NCBI RefSeq assembly: GCF_000799715.1
Contig: NZ_JUHG01000014.1
Span: 186,001 to 250,000 of the forward strand
Source of the DNA: Martinezella rhizogenes
Lineage (GTDB): Bacteria > Pseudomonadota > Alphaproteobacteria > Rhizobiales > Rhizobiaceae
Length of the DNA stretch: 64,000 nucleotides
Direction of reading: 5' to 3'
Shown: in pieces, positions 25,940 to 33,494 of the stretch
Layout of the letters: every line of letters starts with the position of its first letter
Numbering within the stretch: the stretch's first letter is position 1
Program-made: the position numbers and the translations under genes
Notes under the pieces: generated by a model
What the model was told of the DNA's origin: nothing
Database searches by the model: none
What the model saw: the letters and a program-made list of their open reading frames with translations, nothing else

Positions 25940-26872
25940 TCAGCGCTCGGGCTGCGACCGTTCGATGCCCGGTATCCTGCCAATCTGCTCGGCGAGGAAA
26001 TCGACTAATAGCCGGACCCGGGCAATTGCGGCGCGCTCGGGAACGATCAGCATGCTGAGCGGAACCGGTGGTAGTGCATAATCCGGCAGAATCGCCACGA
26101 GCCGGCCGCTCGCCAGGAGATCGTCGACGAGCCAGTGATGGGTGGGGGCGATGCCACGTCCGGCGACGAGGGCCTCGCGTGCCGCAAGTCCGTGGTCGAC
26201 CCGGAACCGCCCGCCGAAAGGCACCAGGTGGCGTTTGCCATCAAGGCCTTCCAGAACAAGCGTATCGCTGCCCGCTATGTTCGACATCCGGATGCCCTCA
26301 TGACCGGACAGGTCCTGCGGAATGGCAGGTGTCCCCCGCGCCGCCAGATAGGCGGGTGCGGCGGCCAGCAGGCGCCGGCTCTGGCCAAGCGCTCGCAGCT
26401 TCATGGTGCTGTCGGTAAGTGGACCGAGGCGCAACGCGATGTCCACGCCCTCCTCTACGAGATCAACGCGCTCGTCGGTGAGGCGGAGATCGACCGCGAT
26501 CTCGGGATAGCGATCCTGAAAGGCGAAGATCAGCCGGCTGGCTTGCAGGACACCGAAGGCGGCCGTGCAGGATATCCGGATCGTGCCGGCCGGCGCGCCG
26601 CGCGTGCTGCGTGCCTCATCGCCGGCCTGTTCGACAAGGCGCAGGATCTGGATGCTGTCGGCATAGTAGCGGCTGCCTTCATCCGTCATGGTGACGCGCC
26701 GGGTGGTTCTCGAGAGCAGGGGGACGCCGACCGCCTCCTCGAGCTCCCGCAGATGCCGCGTCACCGTCGACTGGCCTATTCCGAGCTCGCGCGCCACCGC
26801 GGACAGGCTGGCGCGCTCCGCCACGCGGACGAAGGTTCGCATGCGCTCCAGCGTGATATCTGATTTATCCAT
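25940..26872 (-). CDS. LysR family transcriptional regulator
   Basis: 310 residues. HTH at about 7-65 (LSAVARELGIGQSTVTRHLRELEEAVGVPLLSRTTRRVTMT) and a standard effector domain after it. It is divergent from the flavodoxin-fold reductase gene at 26969, its probable target; the 96-bp gap contains the short palindrome ATAATATTAT (26881-26890). Confidence 0.92.
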   Translation of the reverse strand: MDKSDITLERMRTFVRVAERASLSAVARELGIGQSTVTRHLRELEEAVGVPLLSRTTRRVTMTDEGSRYYADSIQILRLVEQAGDEARSTRGAPAGTIRISCTAAFGVLQASRLIFAFQDRYPEIAVDLRLTDERVDLVEEGVDIALRLGPLTDSTMKLRALGQSRRLLAAAPAYLAARGTPAIPQDLSGHEGIRMSNIAGSDTLVLEGLDGKRHLVPFGGRFRVDHGLAAREALVAGRGIAPTHHWLVDDLLASGRLVAILPDYALPPVPLSMLIVPERAAIARVRLLVDFLAEQIGRIPGIERSQPER

Positions 26873-26968
26873 TTTTCGGCATAATATTATACATTGTCGA
26901 CATATAGCGGATCATTCCGGCGATGACTAGCTTGTGGGACCATCTTCCATCGTAAAGGATCACAGCTC

Positions 26969-27766
26969 ATGAAAGTTCTGCTTGTTTTCGCCCATCCCGA
27001 GCCGCGCTCGCTCAACGGCGCGTTGCGCGACATCGCCATCAAGGAGTTGGAAGCCCAGGGCCATGAGGTGCGGGTGTCGGACCTCTATGCCGACGGCTGG
27101 AAATCAGAAGTCGACCGTGATGATTTTCCCTCTTTGGCGCCGGACGCTCGCCTTATAGCGGTCGCGGCGTCCAAGAGTGCATTTGATGCCGACACGCTGA
27201 CCGACGATGTCAAAGCCGAGATTGAGAAGCTCCTCTGGGCGGATACGCTGATCCTGCAATTCCCTCTCTGGTGGTTCTCCTTGCCGGCCATCCTGAAGGG
27301 TTGGGTCGAGCGGGTCTTTGCCTACGGCTTCGCCTATGGCGTCGGCGAACACAGCGACAAGCGCTGGGGCGACCGTTACGGGGAAGGTACGCTTGTGGGC
27401 AAGCGCGCCATGCTGATCGTCACCGCCGGCGGCTGGGAGGAGCATTACGCTCCCCGCGGAGTTAATGGAGCAATCGACGACTTGCTGTTCCCGATCAATC
27501 ACGGGATTCTCTACTACCCCGGCTACGATGTGTTGCCGCCATTCGTTGCCTACCGGGTCGATCGTCTCGACGAGAGCGGCTTCGAGGCCAATGCGGAGCG
27601 ACTGCGTGAGCGGATGCGGACACTCGGAACGACGCCACCCATCCCCTATCGGCAACAGAATGGCGGCGACTATTTGATCCCGACCATGCAGCTCCGCCCG
27701 GAACTGGGCGAGGCCGCCGCGACCGGCTTAGCCATGCATTTGAAGGACGAGGCGGCGGCTGATTAG
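26969..27766 (+). CDS. NAD(P)H:quinone oxidoreductase, flavodoxin-like fold
   Basis: 265 residues of the NQO/MdaB type. The FMN/FAD site is seen in KVLLVFAHPEPRSLNGALRD and in LILQFPLWWFSLPAILKGWVERVFAYGFAYG (about 92-122), both family signatures; ITAGGWEEHY corresponds to the third cofactor loop. It performs two-electron reduction of quinones, avoiding semiquinone radicals. It is divergently transcribed from the LysR gene. Confidence 0.93.
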   Translation: MKVLLVFAHPEPRSLNGALRDIAIKELEAQGHEVRVSDLYADGWKSEVDRDDFPSLAPDARLIAVAASKSAFDADTLTDDVKAEIEKLLWADTLILQFPLWWFSLPAILKGWVERVFAYGFAYGVGEHSDKRWGDRYGEGTLVGKRAMLIVTAGGWEEHYAPRGVNGAIDDLLFPINHGILYYPGYDVLPPFVAYRVDRLDESGFEANAERLRERMRTLGTTPPIPYRQQNGGDYLIPTMQLRPELGEAAATGLAMHLKDEAAAD

Positions 27767-27797
27767 CCAGAGACCGATCCTTCTCGGCTGATGCCGC

Positions 27798-28229
27798 TCA
27801 CTCAGGCATAACGATGCGGATCGGGCGGGTTCCGATTGGAGCGCCGGTTGCGCGATCGATGGTGACAGGATCGATCTCGTTCCCGGTCTCGGCATCGAGG
27901 AACCGGGTGACACCGTCCGCGTTGCGGTGTTTTCGCCCCCAGGCGCCGATCGCGAACAAGACCGGCAGGAAGTCGAGGCCCGCTTCGGTCAGTACGTACT
28001 CATCGCGCGGTGGGCGCTCCGAATAGCGCCGTTTCTCCAGCAGCCCATCCTCGGTCAGTGCCGCAAGCCGCCTGGTCAGGATGGTCGGCGCGATGCTGAG
28101 GCTCCTGCGGAATTCATCGAAGCGGGTGAGCCCGGTATGGGCATCCCGCAGGATCAGCATGCTCCATGCATCCCCCACCAATGCAAGGCTGCGGGCAATC
28201 AGACATGGCTGGTTTGAAAGATTCTGCAT
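27798..28229 (-). CDS. HxlR family transcriptional regulator
   Basis: 143 residues. The single winged-helix domain is typical: CLIARSLALVGDAWSMLILRDA at the start, then FRRSLSIAPTILTRRLAALTEDGLLEKRRYSERPPRDEYVLTEAG. HxlR proteins often sense aldehydes or quinones. It is divergent from the SDR/MDR pair, and a 16-bp direct repeat lies between them. Confidence 0.94.
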   Translation of the reverse strand: MQNLSNQPCLIARSLALVGDAWSMLILRDAHTGLTRFDEFRRSLSIAPTILTRRLAALTEDGLLEKRRYSERPPRDEYVLTEAGLDFLPVLFAIGAWGRKHRNADGVTRFLDAETGNEIDPVTIDRATGAPIGTRPIRIVMPE

Positions 28230-28243
28230 GTTAGTATCTTTTT

Positions 28244-28281
28244 GATAGTGACTTAGTTTCGAAATGATAGTAACTTAGTTT
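28244..28281. promoter_or_regulatory. Tandem HxlR-type operator
   Basis: GATAGTGACTTAGTTT (28244-28259) is repeated as GATAGTAACTTAGTTT (28266-28281) with one mismatch and a 22-bp period, two helical turns. The pair fills the 90-bp divergent gap between hxlR and the SDR gene, as expected for cooperative dimer binding on one DNA face. Confidence 0.75.
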
Positions 28282-28319
28282 TCATCAATGTTCCACGACA
28301 AAAATGAAAGCTGAGACAA

Positions 28320-29135
28320 ATGAGCAATAAAGAACGCGGCGTCGCCCTGGTCACGGGCGCTTCCTCCGGCATTGGGCTGGTGACCGCACGAGCGCTGCAG
28401 CGCAATGGCTACCGGGTATTCGGAACCAGCCGTAAGCCGATGGCCGACACCTCGGATGGCGTGATCATGCTGGTGTGCGACGTCACCGACGACAGGTCCG
28501 TGCAGAACGTGGTCGACGATGTCATCAGCCGCGCGGGACGGATCGATCTTCTCGTCAACAATGCCGGGATCGGACTGCTGGGCGGTGCCGAGGAGTCCTC
28601 CACTGCACAGGTAAAGGCTCTATTCGACGTGAATGTTTTCGGTGTCGTGCGCGTGACGAATGCTGTTCTGCCGGTCATGAGACGTCAGCGAAAGGGCAGG
28701 ATCATCAACATGAGCTCCGTTCTCGGGCTCATCCCTGCTCCTTTTAATGCCTTCTATGCGTCCACCAAGCACGCGATCGAAGGCTATTCGGAATCGCTCG
28801 ATCATGAGGTCCGCACGCAAGGCATCCGCATCGTACTGGTGGAGCCTGGTATCACCCGTACCTCCTTTGAAGAGAATCTTACTCGCGTGGATCAGCAACT
28901 TCCGGTATATGAAGCCGTTCGTGTCGATGCTGAGAAGCTGATGCGTGAGATCGTCGAGACGGGGGATGCGCCCGAGATTGTTGCCGACATCGTGGTCAAG
29001 GCGGCCAACGCGACGGTGCCGAAACGGCGCTATACCGCTGGAAAGGCGGCTGGCCAGATCCGCTTCATACGCCGCTTCTTGCCCGAGTCATTCGTCGACA
29101 AAAATCTTCGGAAATTCAACAAACTTCCCGCCTGA
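28320..29135 (+). CDS. SDR family oxidoreductase
   Basis: 271 residues, classical SDR. Cofactor motif TGASSGIG, NNAG motif, and catalytic Ser plus YASTK (Tyr-x3-Lys). The C-terminal 60 residues are an extension with several basic residues. It starts 90 bp from hxlR on the opposite strand and is followed after 40 bp by an MDR gene, so the two enzymes probably form an HxlR-controlled operon. Confidence 0.94.
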   Translation: MSNKERGVALVTGASSGIGLVTARALQRNGYRVFGTSRKPMADTSDGVIMLVCDVTDDRSVQNVVDDVISRAGRIDLLVNNAGIGLLGGAEESSTAQVKALFDVNVFGVVRVTNAVLPVMRRQRKGRIINMSSVLGLIPAPFNAFYASTKHAIEGYSESLDHEVRTQGIRIVLVEPGITRTSFEENLTRVDQQLPVYEAVRVDAEKLMREIVETGDAPEIVADIVVKAANATVPKRRYTAGKAAGQIRFIRRFLPESFVDKNLRKFNKLPA

Positions 29136-29175
29136 GCCGCTGGCGCCGAAACCTTAGAAAAAGAAAGTCAGTACC

Positions 29176-30177
29176 ATGAAGGCATTCCTCATCGATCGCT
29201 ATGCGAAAGGTGCTGCTCTGCGGGTTGGCGAAGTCCCCGAGCCGCAGTTGCTGGACAACGACGTCCTGATCCAGATCCATGCTTCCAGCGTCAACCCGCT
29301 GGATGCCAAGATCAGGGACGGCGAGTTCAAGCTCATCTTGCCATACAGCCTTCCGCTGATCCTCGGCAATGACGCGGCGGGCGTCGTGGTCCGGGTCGGG
29401 TCCAGGGTCCGTGGTTTCAAGCCGGGCGACGAAGTCTATGCGCGTCCCGCCAAGGACCGCATTGGCACCTTCGCGGAGTTCATCGCGATGAACGAGGCCG
29501 ACGTCGCGATGAAGCCGAAAAACCTGACGATGGAGGAGGCGGCGTCGATGCCGCTCGTCGCCCTGACCGCCTGGCAGGCGCTTGTCGAGCGGGCAAAGCT
29601 GAAGAAGGGGCAGAAGGTTCTGATCCATGCCGGCTCGGGCGGCGTCGGGGTGATCGCCATCCAGCTTGCCAAGCATCTCGGCGCGACCGTGGCGACGACC
29701 ACGAGCACCGCCAATGTCGATCTCGTCAAAAGCCTCGGAGCGGATGTCGTCGTCGACTACAAGAAGGACGATTTCGAAAATGTCCTGCAGGGCTATGACG
29801 TCGTGCTGAACAGTCTCGGCAAGGACACGCTGGAAAAATCACTGCGCGTTCTGAAGCCCGGCGGAAAGCTCATCTCGATCTCCGGTCCGCCGGATCCGGA
29901 ATTTGCCAGGGAAAACGGTTTCGGCTGGCTGCTTCAGCAGGTCATGCGCTTGCTGAGCTTCAGCATCCGCAGGAAATCGAAACGTCATGACGTCAGCTAT
30001 TCCTTCCTCTTCATGACGGCGAATGGCGGACAACTCGCGCAGATCGCATCGCTGATCGAGGCAGGGGCCATACGGCCCGTCATCGATCGGGTGTTCCCGT
30101 TCGAGAAGACCAACGAGGCGCTGGCTTACGTCGAGACCGGTCGCGCCAAGGGCAAGGTCGTGATTGCCGTGAAGTAA
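29176..30177 (+). CDS. NAD(P)-dependent MDR family oxidoreductase
   Basis: 333 residues of the quinone reductase/RTN4IP1-like branch. N-terminal SSVNPLDAKIRDG, then the Rossmann motif IHAGSGGVGVIAIQLAKHLGA. No zinc-binding Cys set is seen. AAAGAAAG lies before the ATG at 29176. It is cotranscribed with the SDR gene upstream. The pair may detoxify a reactive carbonyl sensed by HxlR; that is inference. Confidence 0.93.
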   Translation: MKAFLIDRYAKGAALRVGEVPEPQLLDNDVLIQIHASSVNPLDAKIRDGEFKLILPYSLPLILGNDAAGVVVRVGSRVRGFKPGDEVYARPAKDRIGTFAEFIAMNEADVAMKPKNLTMEEAASMPLVALTAWQALVERAKLKKGQKVLIHAGSGGVGVIAIQLAKHLGATVATTTSTANVDLVKSLGADVVVDYKKDDFENVLQGYDVVLNSLGKDTLEKSLRVLKPGGKLISISGPPDPEFARENGFGWLLQQVMRLLSFSIRRKSKRHDVSYSFLFMTANGGQLAQIASLIEAGAIRPVIDRVFPFEKTNEALAYVETGRAKGKVVIAVK

Positions 30178-30194
30178 AGTGTGACGTAGCTGGA

Positions 30195-30249
30195 ACGTTC
30201 CGGGACTTCGCTTTGGAGACCCGGAACGTCTCGCCGTCAGCACGGCGAG
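30195..30249. terminator. Two back-to-back perfect hairpins between convergent genes
   Basis: ACGTTCCGGG (30195-30204) pairs with CCCGGAACGT (30220-30229), and directly after it CTCGCCGT (30230-30237) pairs with ACGGCGAG (30242-30249). They lie between the converging MDR and YCII genes. No T tract follows either stem, so termination is plausible but not certain. Confidence 0.5.
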
Positions 30250-30279
30250 CGGTGACCTCCATGAACCTCCGGCGCCAGA

Positions 30280-30651
30280 TTATTGGCGCAAATCGGCCAT
30301 CTCGTATAGCGGCCGGATTTCGATCTCGCTCGGTCCCGGCATGGGGTTGGGGCAGCGCTTCACCCAAGCGATCGCCTCGTCCATGTCCTTGACCTCCCAG
30401 AGCCAGAAACCGGCGACCAGATCGCGGGTCGCGGCGAAAGGTCCGTCGATGACCGTGCGGCCGGGACCATCGAAGGCAACACGCTTGCCATGCGACGAGG
30501 GCTTGAGGCCGTCGGCGGCAACCAGGATGCCGGCATTGCGAAGCTCATCGTTAAACCTGCCCATCGCCGCCATCATCTCCATGGTCTCAGGCGTGGGGTT
30601 AAAACCCTTTTCGCTGTCGTCGGTAGCCTTCACCAGAACCATCACACGCAT
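30280..30651 (-). CDS. YCII/DGPF domain protein
   Basis: 123 residues from the ATG at 30651 (GGAG 8 bases upstream); a start at 30726 lacks one. The family signature VIDGPFAATRDLVAGFW (the DGPF motif) is in the middle, within a ferredoxin-like alpha/beta fold. Such proteins are common in rhizobia, often next to ECF sigma factors, which is not the case here. The biochemical role is unknown. Confidence 0.9.
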   Translation of the reverse strand: MRVMVLVKATDDSEKGFNPTPETMEMMAAMGRFNDELRNAGILVAADGLKPSSHGKRVAFDGPGRTVIDGPFAATRDLVAGFWLWEVKDMDEAIAWVKRCPNPMPGPSEIEIRPLYEMADLRQ

Positions 30652-30756
30652 TGTCCGTCTCCTTGTTTGAATCGGCCTCATCGGCCTGGTATCGGAACGA
30701 CGAACGGGGTTTTCGGAAACCGACATTGTATTGAAAATTTTTCGCGATCGGGGCCT

Positions 30757-31611
30757 CTATCGACGCTGTGTACCGGCGTGAGCAGCGATGGCCGCAATGA
30801 TTTCGTCCCAATCCCCAGGATGAATTTCATGGCCGCCGCCCTCGAGACGAAGAAATTTCGCGCCTTCGACGGTTTCCGCCAGTAATTCCCCATGCTCGAT
30901 CGGGAAGATCGGGTCCGCCGTACCGTGGACGATGAGAAACGGCGCGGCCAACTCGCTGAGCTTGTTCTTCCAGGTATCGCCACCTTTCAGCATGAAATGA
31001 TTGGTCGCACTGACGAAGTTTCGAGCGCGCTTGACGTCACGTTCGACAAGATTGCGGGCACCTGCCTCGTCATGGGGGTGCGCCGTACCGGCAATCATCC
31101 GCGTATCCTTGACGATGAAGTCGATGACCTGAGCGCTGTCGGTCCAATCGATGCTCTCGCCCGCTGCCGCATGTTCCATATAGCTATCGCTGGTCTGCGG
31201 TAGGGCGGAGGTGTCAACGCCGATCGGCGTGGTGGAGATCAGCGTCAGCGTTCTTACCCGCGCTGGATGGGCAAGGGTGGCGATCTGCGCGATCATCCCG
31301 CCCAGCGACATGCCGACCAGATGGGCGCTGTCGATGCCGTAGGCGTCGAGCACGCGGATTGCATCCTCGGCCATGTCGTCCATCGTATAGGAAGAGCTGC
31401 GCGGCTCGTAGAAGGTTGAAAGGCCGGTGTCGCGATTGTCATAGCGGATGACATAGCGGCCTTGGGCTGCGAGCTGCCGGCAAAATGCCTCCGGCCACCA
31501 CAGCATCGAGGCCATGGCGCCCATGACAAGCAGAATGGGCTGGTGGCTCGGGTTGCCAAAAACCTGCGTGGCAATCTCCACGCCGTCAGCCATGATGATG
31601 CGTTCATTCAT
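30757..31611 (-). CDS. Alpha/beta hydrolase
   Basis: 284 residues from the ATG at 31611 (GGGAGGA upstream); the open frame extends to 31740 but through the operator region. Catalytic elements: oxyanion segment LLVMGAMASM, nucleophile elbow VGMSLGGM (Ser), acid in HGTADPIFP and His in EGGGHEIHPGDW. It is close to the aclacinomycin methylesterase-like hydrolases. Substrate unknown. It is divergent from a methyltransferase gene. Confidence 0.92.
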   Translation of the reverse strand: MNERIIMADGVEIATQVFGNPSHQPILLVMGAMASMLWWPEAFCRQLAAQGRYVIRYDNRDTGLSTFYEPRSSSYTMDDMAEDAIRVLDAYGIDSAHLVGMSLGGMIAQIATLAHPARVRTLTLISTTPIGVDTSALPQTSDSYMEHAAAGESIDWTDSAQVIDFIVKDTRMIAGTAHPHDEAGARNLVERDVKRARNFVSATNHFMLKGGDTWKNKLSELAAPFLIVHGTADPIFPIEHGELLAETVEGAKFLRLEGGGHEIHPGDWDEIIAAIAAHAGTQRR

Positions 31612-31630
31612 CCGATGCTTCCTCCCCTTG

Positions 31631-31695
31631 CAAATATCCGATTGCATTTTGCAACTGGTTTTGTTATTGCATAACTGATCTTGTTTTGCAATCGG
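31631..31695. promoter_or_regulatory. Cluster of TTGCA/TGCAA half-sites between hydrolase and methyltransferase genes
   Basis: Within 65 bp there are at least five TTGCA or TGCAA words. They include the outer pair CCGATTGCA (31638-31646) and TGCAATCGG (31687-31695), an exact inverted repeat, and the palindrome GTTAT-TGC-ATAAC (31663-31675). This looks like a multi-site operator, yet no regulator gene adjoins it. Confidence 0.6.
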
Positions 31696-31771
31696 TTTCC
31701 CGGAGAGATTGACAATCGTTGAAGCTGCCCCATCAACCAAGTGACCGAGACAGAACCAAGTGAGGGTGGAG

Positions 31772-32539
31772 ATGTTGAATCGTGCTGACTTCTATGACGC
31801 GGAATTAAAGCGGCATAACGGGCATTTGCGCGCCGCCGCCAGCGTTGGCGTGCGTGACCGCGTGCTCGATATCGGTTGCGGGGCGGGACAATCGACGCGT
31901 GAGGCCGCGCGTGTCGCGGTGGAAGGCGACGCGATCGGCGTGGATACGTCCGCGGAGATGCTCGAGGTTGCGCGGCAACGTTCCGAAGAAGCGGGGTTGC
32001 GAAATATTGCGTTTGAAGAGGGGGATGCCCAGCACCACGCATTTCCTACTGCCCACTTCGATCTCTGCATCAGCCGGTTTGGCGTGATGTTCTTTGCCGA
32101 TCCGGCGGCGGCGTTTGCCAATGTCGCCCGCGCGATGCGTCAAGGTGCGCGTCTTGCATGGATGGTGTGGCAGGGTCAGGAGCGCAACGAGTGGTCTGGC
32201 GCCATTCGGCGAGCCTTGGCCCCGGGAACCGCGATTTCTGCGAATGCTCTCACGCCGTTTTCGCTTGGCGATCCGACCATCGCTACAAAACTTCTGAGTA
32301 GGGCCGGCTTTGTTTCGATCGATTTTATCGATGTGCGCGAACCGGTCTTCTATGGGCCGGACGTCGATGGGGCGTTTGACGCGCTCATGGAGCTCTATCT
32401 TGTGAAAGACGCGCTCGCGCGAACCGATGAAGCACCTGACAAGGCAATGCAGCGGCTGCGCGATCTACTGGAGACCCATATGACCCCGGAGGGCGTATTC
32501 TTTGACTCGCGCGCGTGGATTGTGACCGCTCAGCGCTGA
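31772..32539 (+). CDS. Class I SAM-dependent methyltransferase
   Basis: 255 residues from the ATG at 31772 (GAGGGTGG upstream; a GTG at 31760 is in frame). Motif I is VLDIGCGAGQST (about 32-43); motif II follows as IGVDTSAEMLEVAR; a post-motif region FDLCISRFGVMFFADPAAAFANVARAMR matches UbiE/COQ5-like enzymes. Substrate unknown. It is divergent from the alpha/beta hydrolase, and both may respond to one regulator. Confidence 0.92.
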   Translation: MLNRADFYDAELKRHNGHLRAAASVGVRDRVLDIGCGAGQSTREAARVAVEGDAIGVDTSAEMLEVARQRSEEAGLRNIAFEEGDAQHHAFPTAHFDLCISRFGVMFFADPAAAFANVARAMRQGARLAWMVWQGQERNEWSGAIRRALAPGTAISANALTPFSLGDPTIATKLLSRAGFVSIDFIDVREPVFYGPDVDGAFDALMELYLVKDALARTDEAPDKAMQRLRDLLETHMTPEGVFFDSRAWIVTAQR

Positions 32540-32734
32540 CAGGGTGGCTGACATCAGATGCCCCGGATGAGCCTGAATCGTTCCCGCTCGATTATTTTGG
32601 ACGTGCTCTAACGCTTTGTTATTATCCTGCTTTGGAACCAATGACGCGCGAAACTGTTCATATATAACCTTGATACGACGCTGATGTCGTGCCCGGCCTG
32701 CTGGGTAAGCGGCGCTCTTGAGGAGTATCTCATC

Positions 32735-33175
32735 ATGAAGATTTCGTCCGGATTTCGTTCAGTCACGGTTGCCGTCATCGCCGCCGCGGGAATTAGCTTT
32801 GCCAGCGCCGCGCATGCCGACAGCGGTACGATCCGTTTCGCCGTTTATAAGGCCGCCTTCTTCGTCGGCGGCTCCGGAGGCGAGGGCACGCTGACCTTCC
32901 ATGGTCGCCGATACCCTGTCTCGATCGGCGGTATCTCGGGCGGCCTCGCCTTCGGGGCCTCCAAGACCTATTTCCAAGGCACCGTGCGCCACATTCGCCG
33001 CGCCCAGGATGTGACGGGGATTTACGGCGCAGCGGGCGGCGGCGGCGCGGTCGGCAAAGGGGCTCAGATGATCGTCATGACCAATGACAAGGGTGCCCAA
33101 CTCGAACTCACAGGCAGGCAGGTAGGCCTGCAGGTCAACGCCGATATTAGCGGTATGAGCATCAGGGTGAAATAA
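32735..33175 (+). CDS. Secreted Gly-rich protein of unknown function
   Basis: 146 residues from the ATG at 32735 (AGGAG 9 bases upstream). Residues 1-28 form a signal peptide ending Ala-His-Ala, so the mature protein is periplasmic or exported. The mature part is Gly-rich and beta-strand-like, with two GGxxG segments (around 45-55 and 100-110) and ends VNADISGMSIRVK. It contains no Cys. I do not recognise a named family, although similar small exported proteins are frequent in Rhizobiales. A hairpin overlaps its stop. Confidence 0.75.
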   Translation: MKISSGFRSVTVAVIAAAGISFASAAHADSGTIRFAVYKAAFFVGGSGGEGTLTFHGRRYPVSIGGISGGLAFGASKTYFQGTVRHIRRAQDVTGIYGAAGGGGAVGKGAQMIVMTNDKGAQLELTGRQVGLQVNADISGMSIRVK

Positions 33176-33200
33176 GGGCGCCACGCCCTTCATTCTTCTT
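33174..33200 (+). terminator. Terminator overlapping the stop of the secreted protein gene
   Basis: AAGGGCG (33174-33180) pairs with CGCCCTT (33184-33190) around a 3-base loop and is followed by CATTCTTCTT. The tight loop and T-rich tail fit a Rho-independent terminator. Confidence 0.55.
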
Positions 33201-33490
33201 CCTCGGATGGGCCTGATTTGCTGAATTGAGCGATTGGGCACGTCCGGGAAAGGCACCCAGAGAGTGCCCTTCGCCCTCTATTCCCACTCGATCATGCCTG
33301 GCGGCCTCGGCGTCGCGGGCGCCTCCCCACCGGCGGTGGCGAACAGGTTTCGTAGTCGTCTCCCAAAACTGAGTGGGGAGCGCCACGACCAGAATGTTTC
33401 AACGCGTCACGGAAGCGCAGAAATGCTCCATCTCTTTGTTTTTACGCAATTCCGGACAGAAAACCGCAGCGCAGTTTTCCTGGAATTTCT
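33176..33490. other. Gene-free stretch holding a guaA-end copy and a palindromic repeat
   Basis: 315 bp without an intact gene. It contains, in order, the terminator tail, the short duplicate of the guaA 3' end (33278-33315) and copy 2 of the palindromic repeat (33424-33494). Short frames across it show no family resemblance. Confidence 0.7.
33278..33315 (-). repeat. Displaced copy of the guaA 3' end (att-like direct repeat)
   Basis: Read on the minus strand this encodes Arg-Pro-Pro-Gly-Met-Ile-Glu-Trp-Glu-stop, the conserved C-terminus of GMP synthase; the intact guaA at 42479 ends Lys-Pro-Pro-Gly-Thr-Ile-Glu-Trp-Glu-stop. The DNA shares an exact 14-mer, ATTCCCACTCGATC, and about three quarters of bases over some 40 bp, in the same orientation. 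Upstream codons of guaA are not present. This fits a leftover attachment site from integration at the guaA 3' end. Confidence 0.6.
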
Positions 33491-33494
33491 CTAG
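33424..33494 (-). repeat. Rhizobial palindromic intergenic repeat, copy 2
   Basis: Reverse-oriented partner of the element at 10942-11010, with the same nested arms (GGAAAA/TTTTCC inside AATTCC/GGAATT) and the same flanking words. It overlaps the stop codon of the histidine kinase gene by a few bases and may act as its 3' hairpin. Confidence 0.85.

Noticed and set aside
32540..32734. Possible RNA gene before the secreted protein
   Set aside because: No convincing stem structure or tRNA-like elements; it is long enough to be simply a promoter region.
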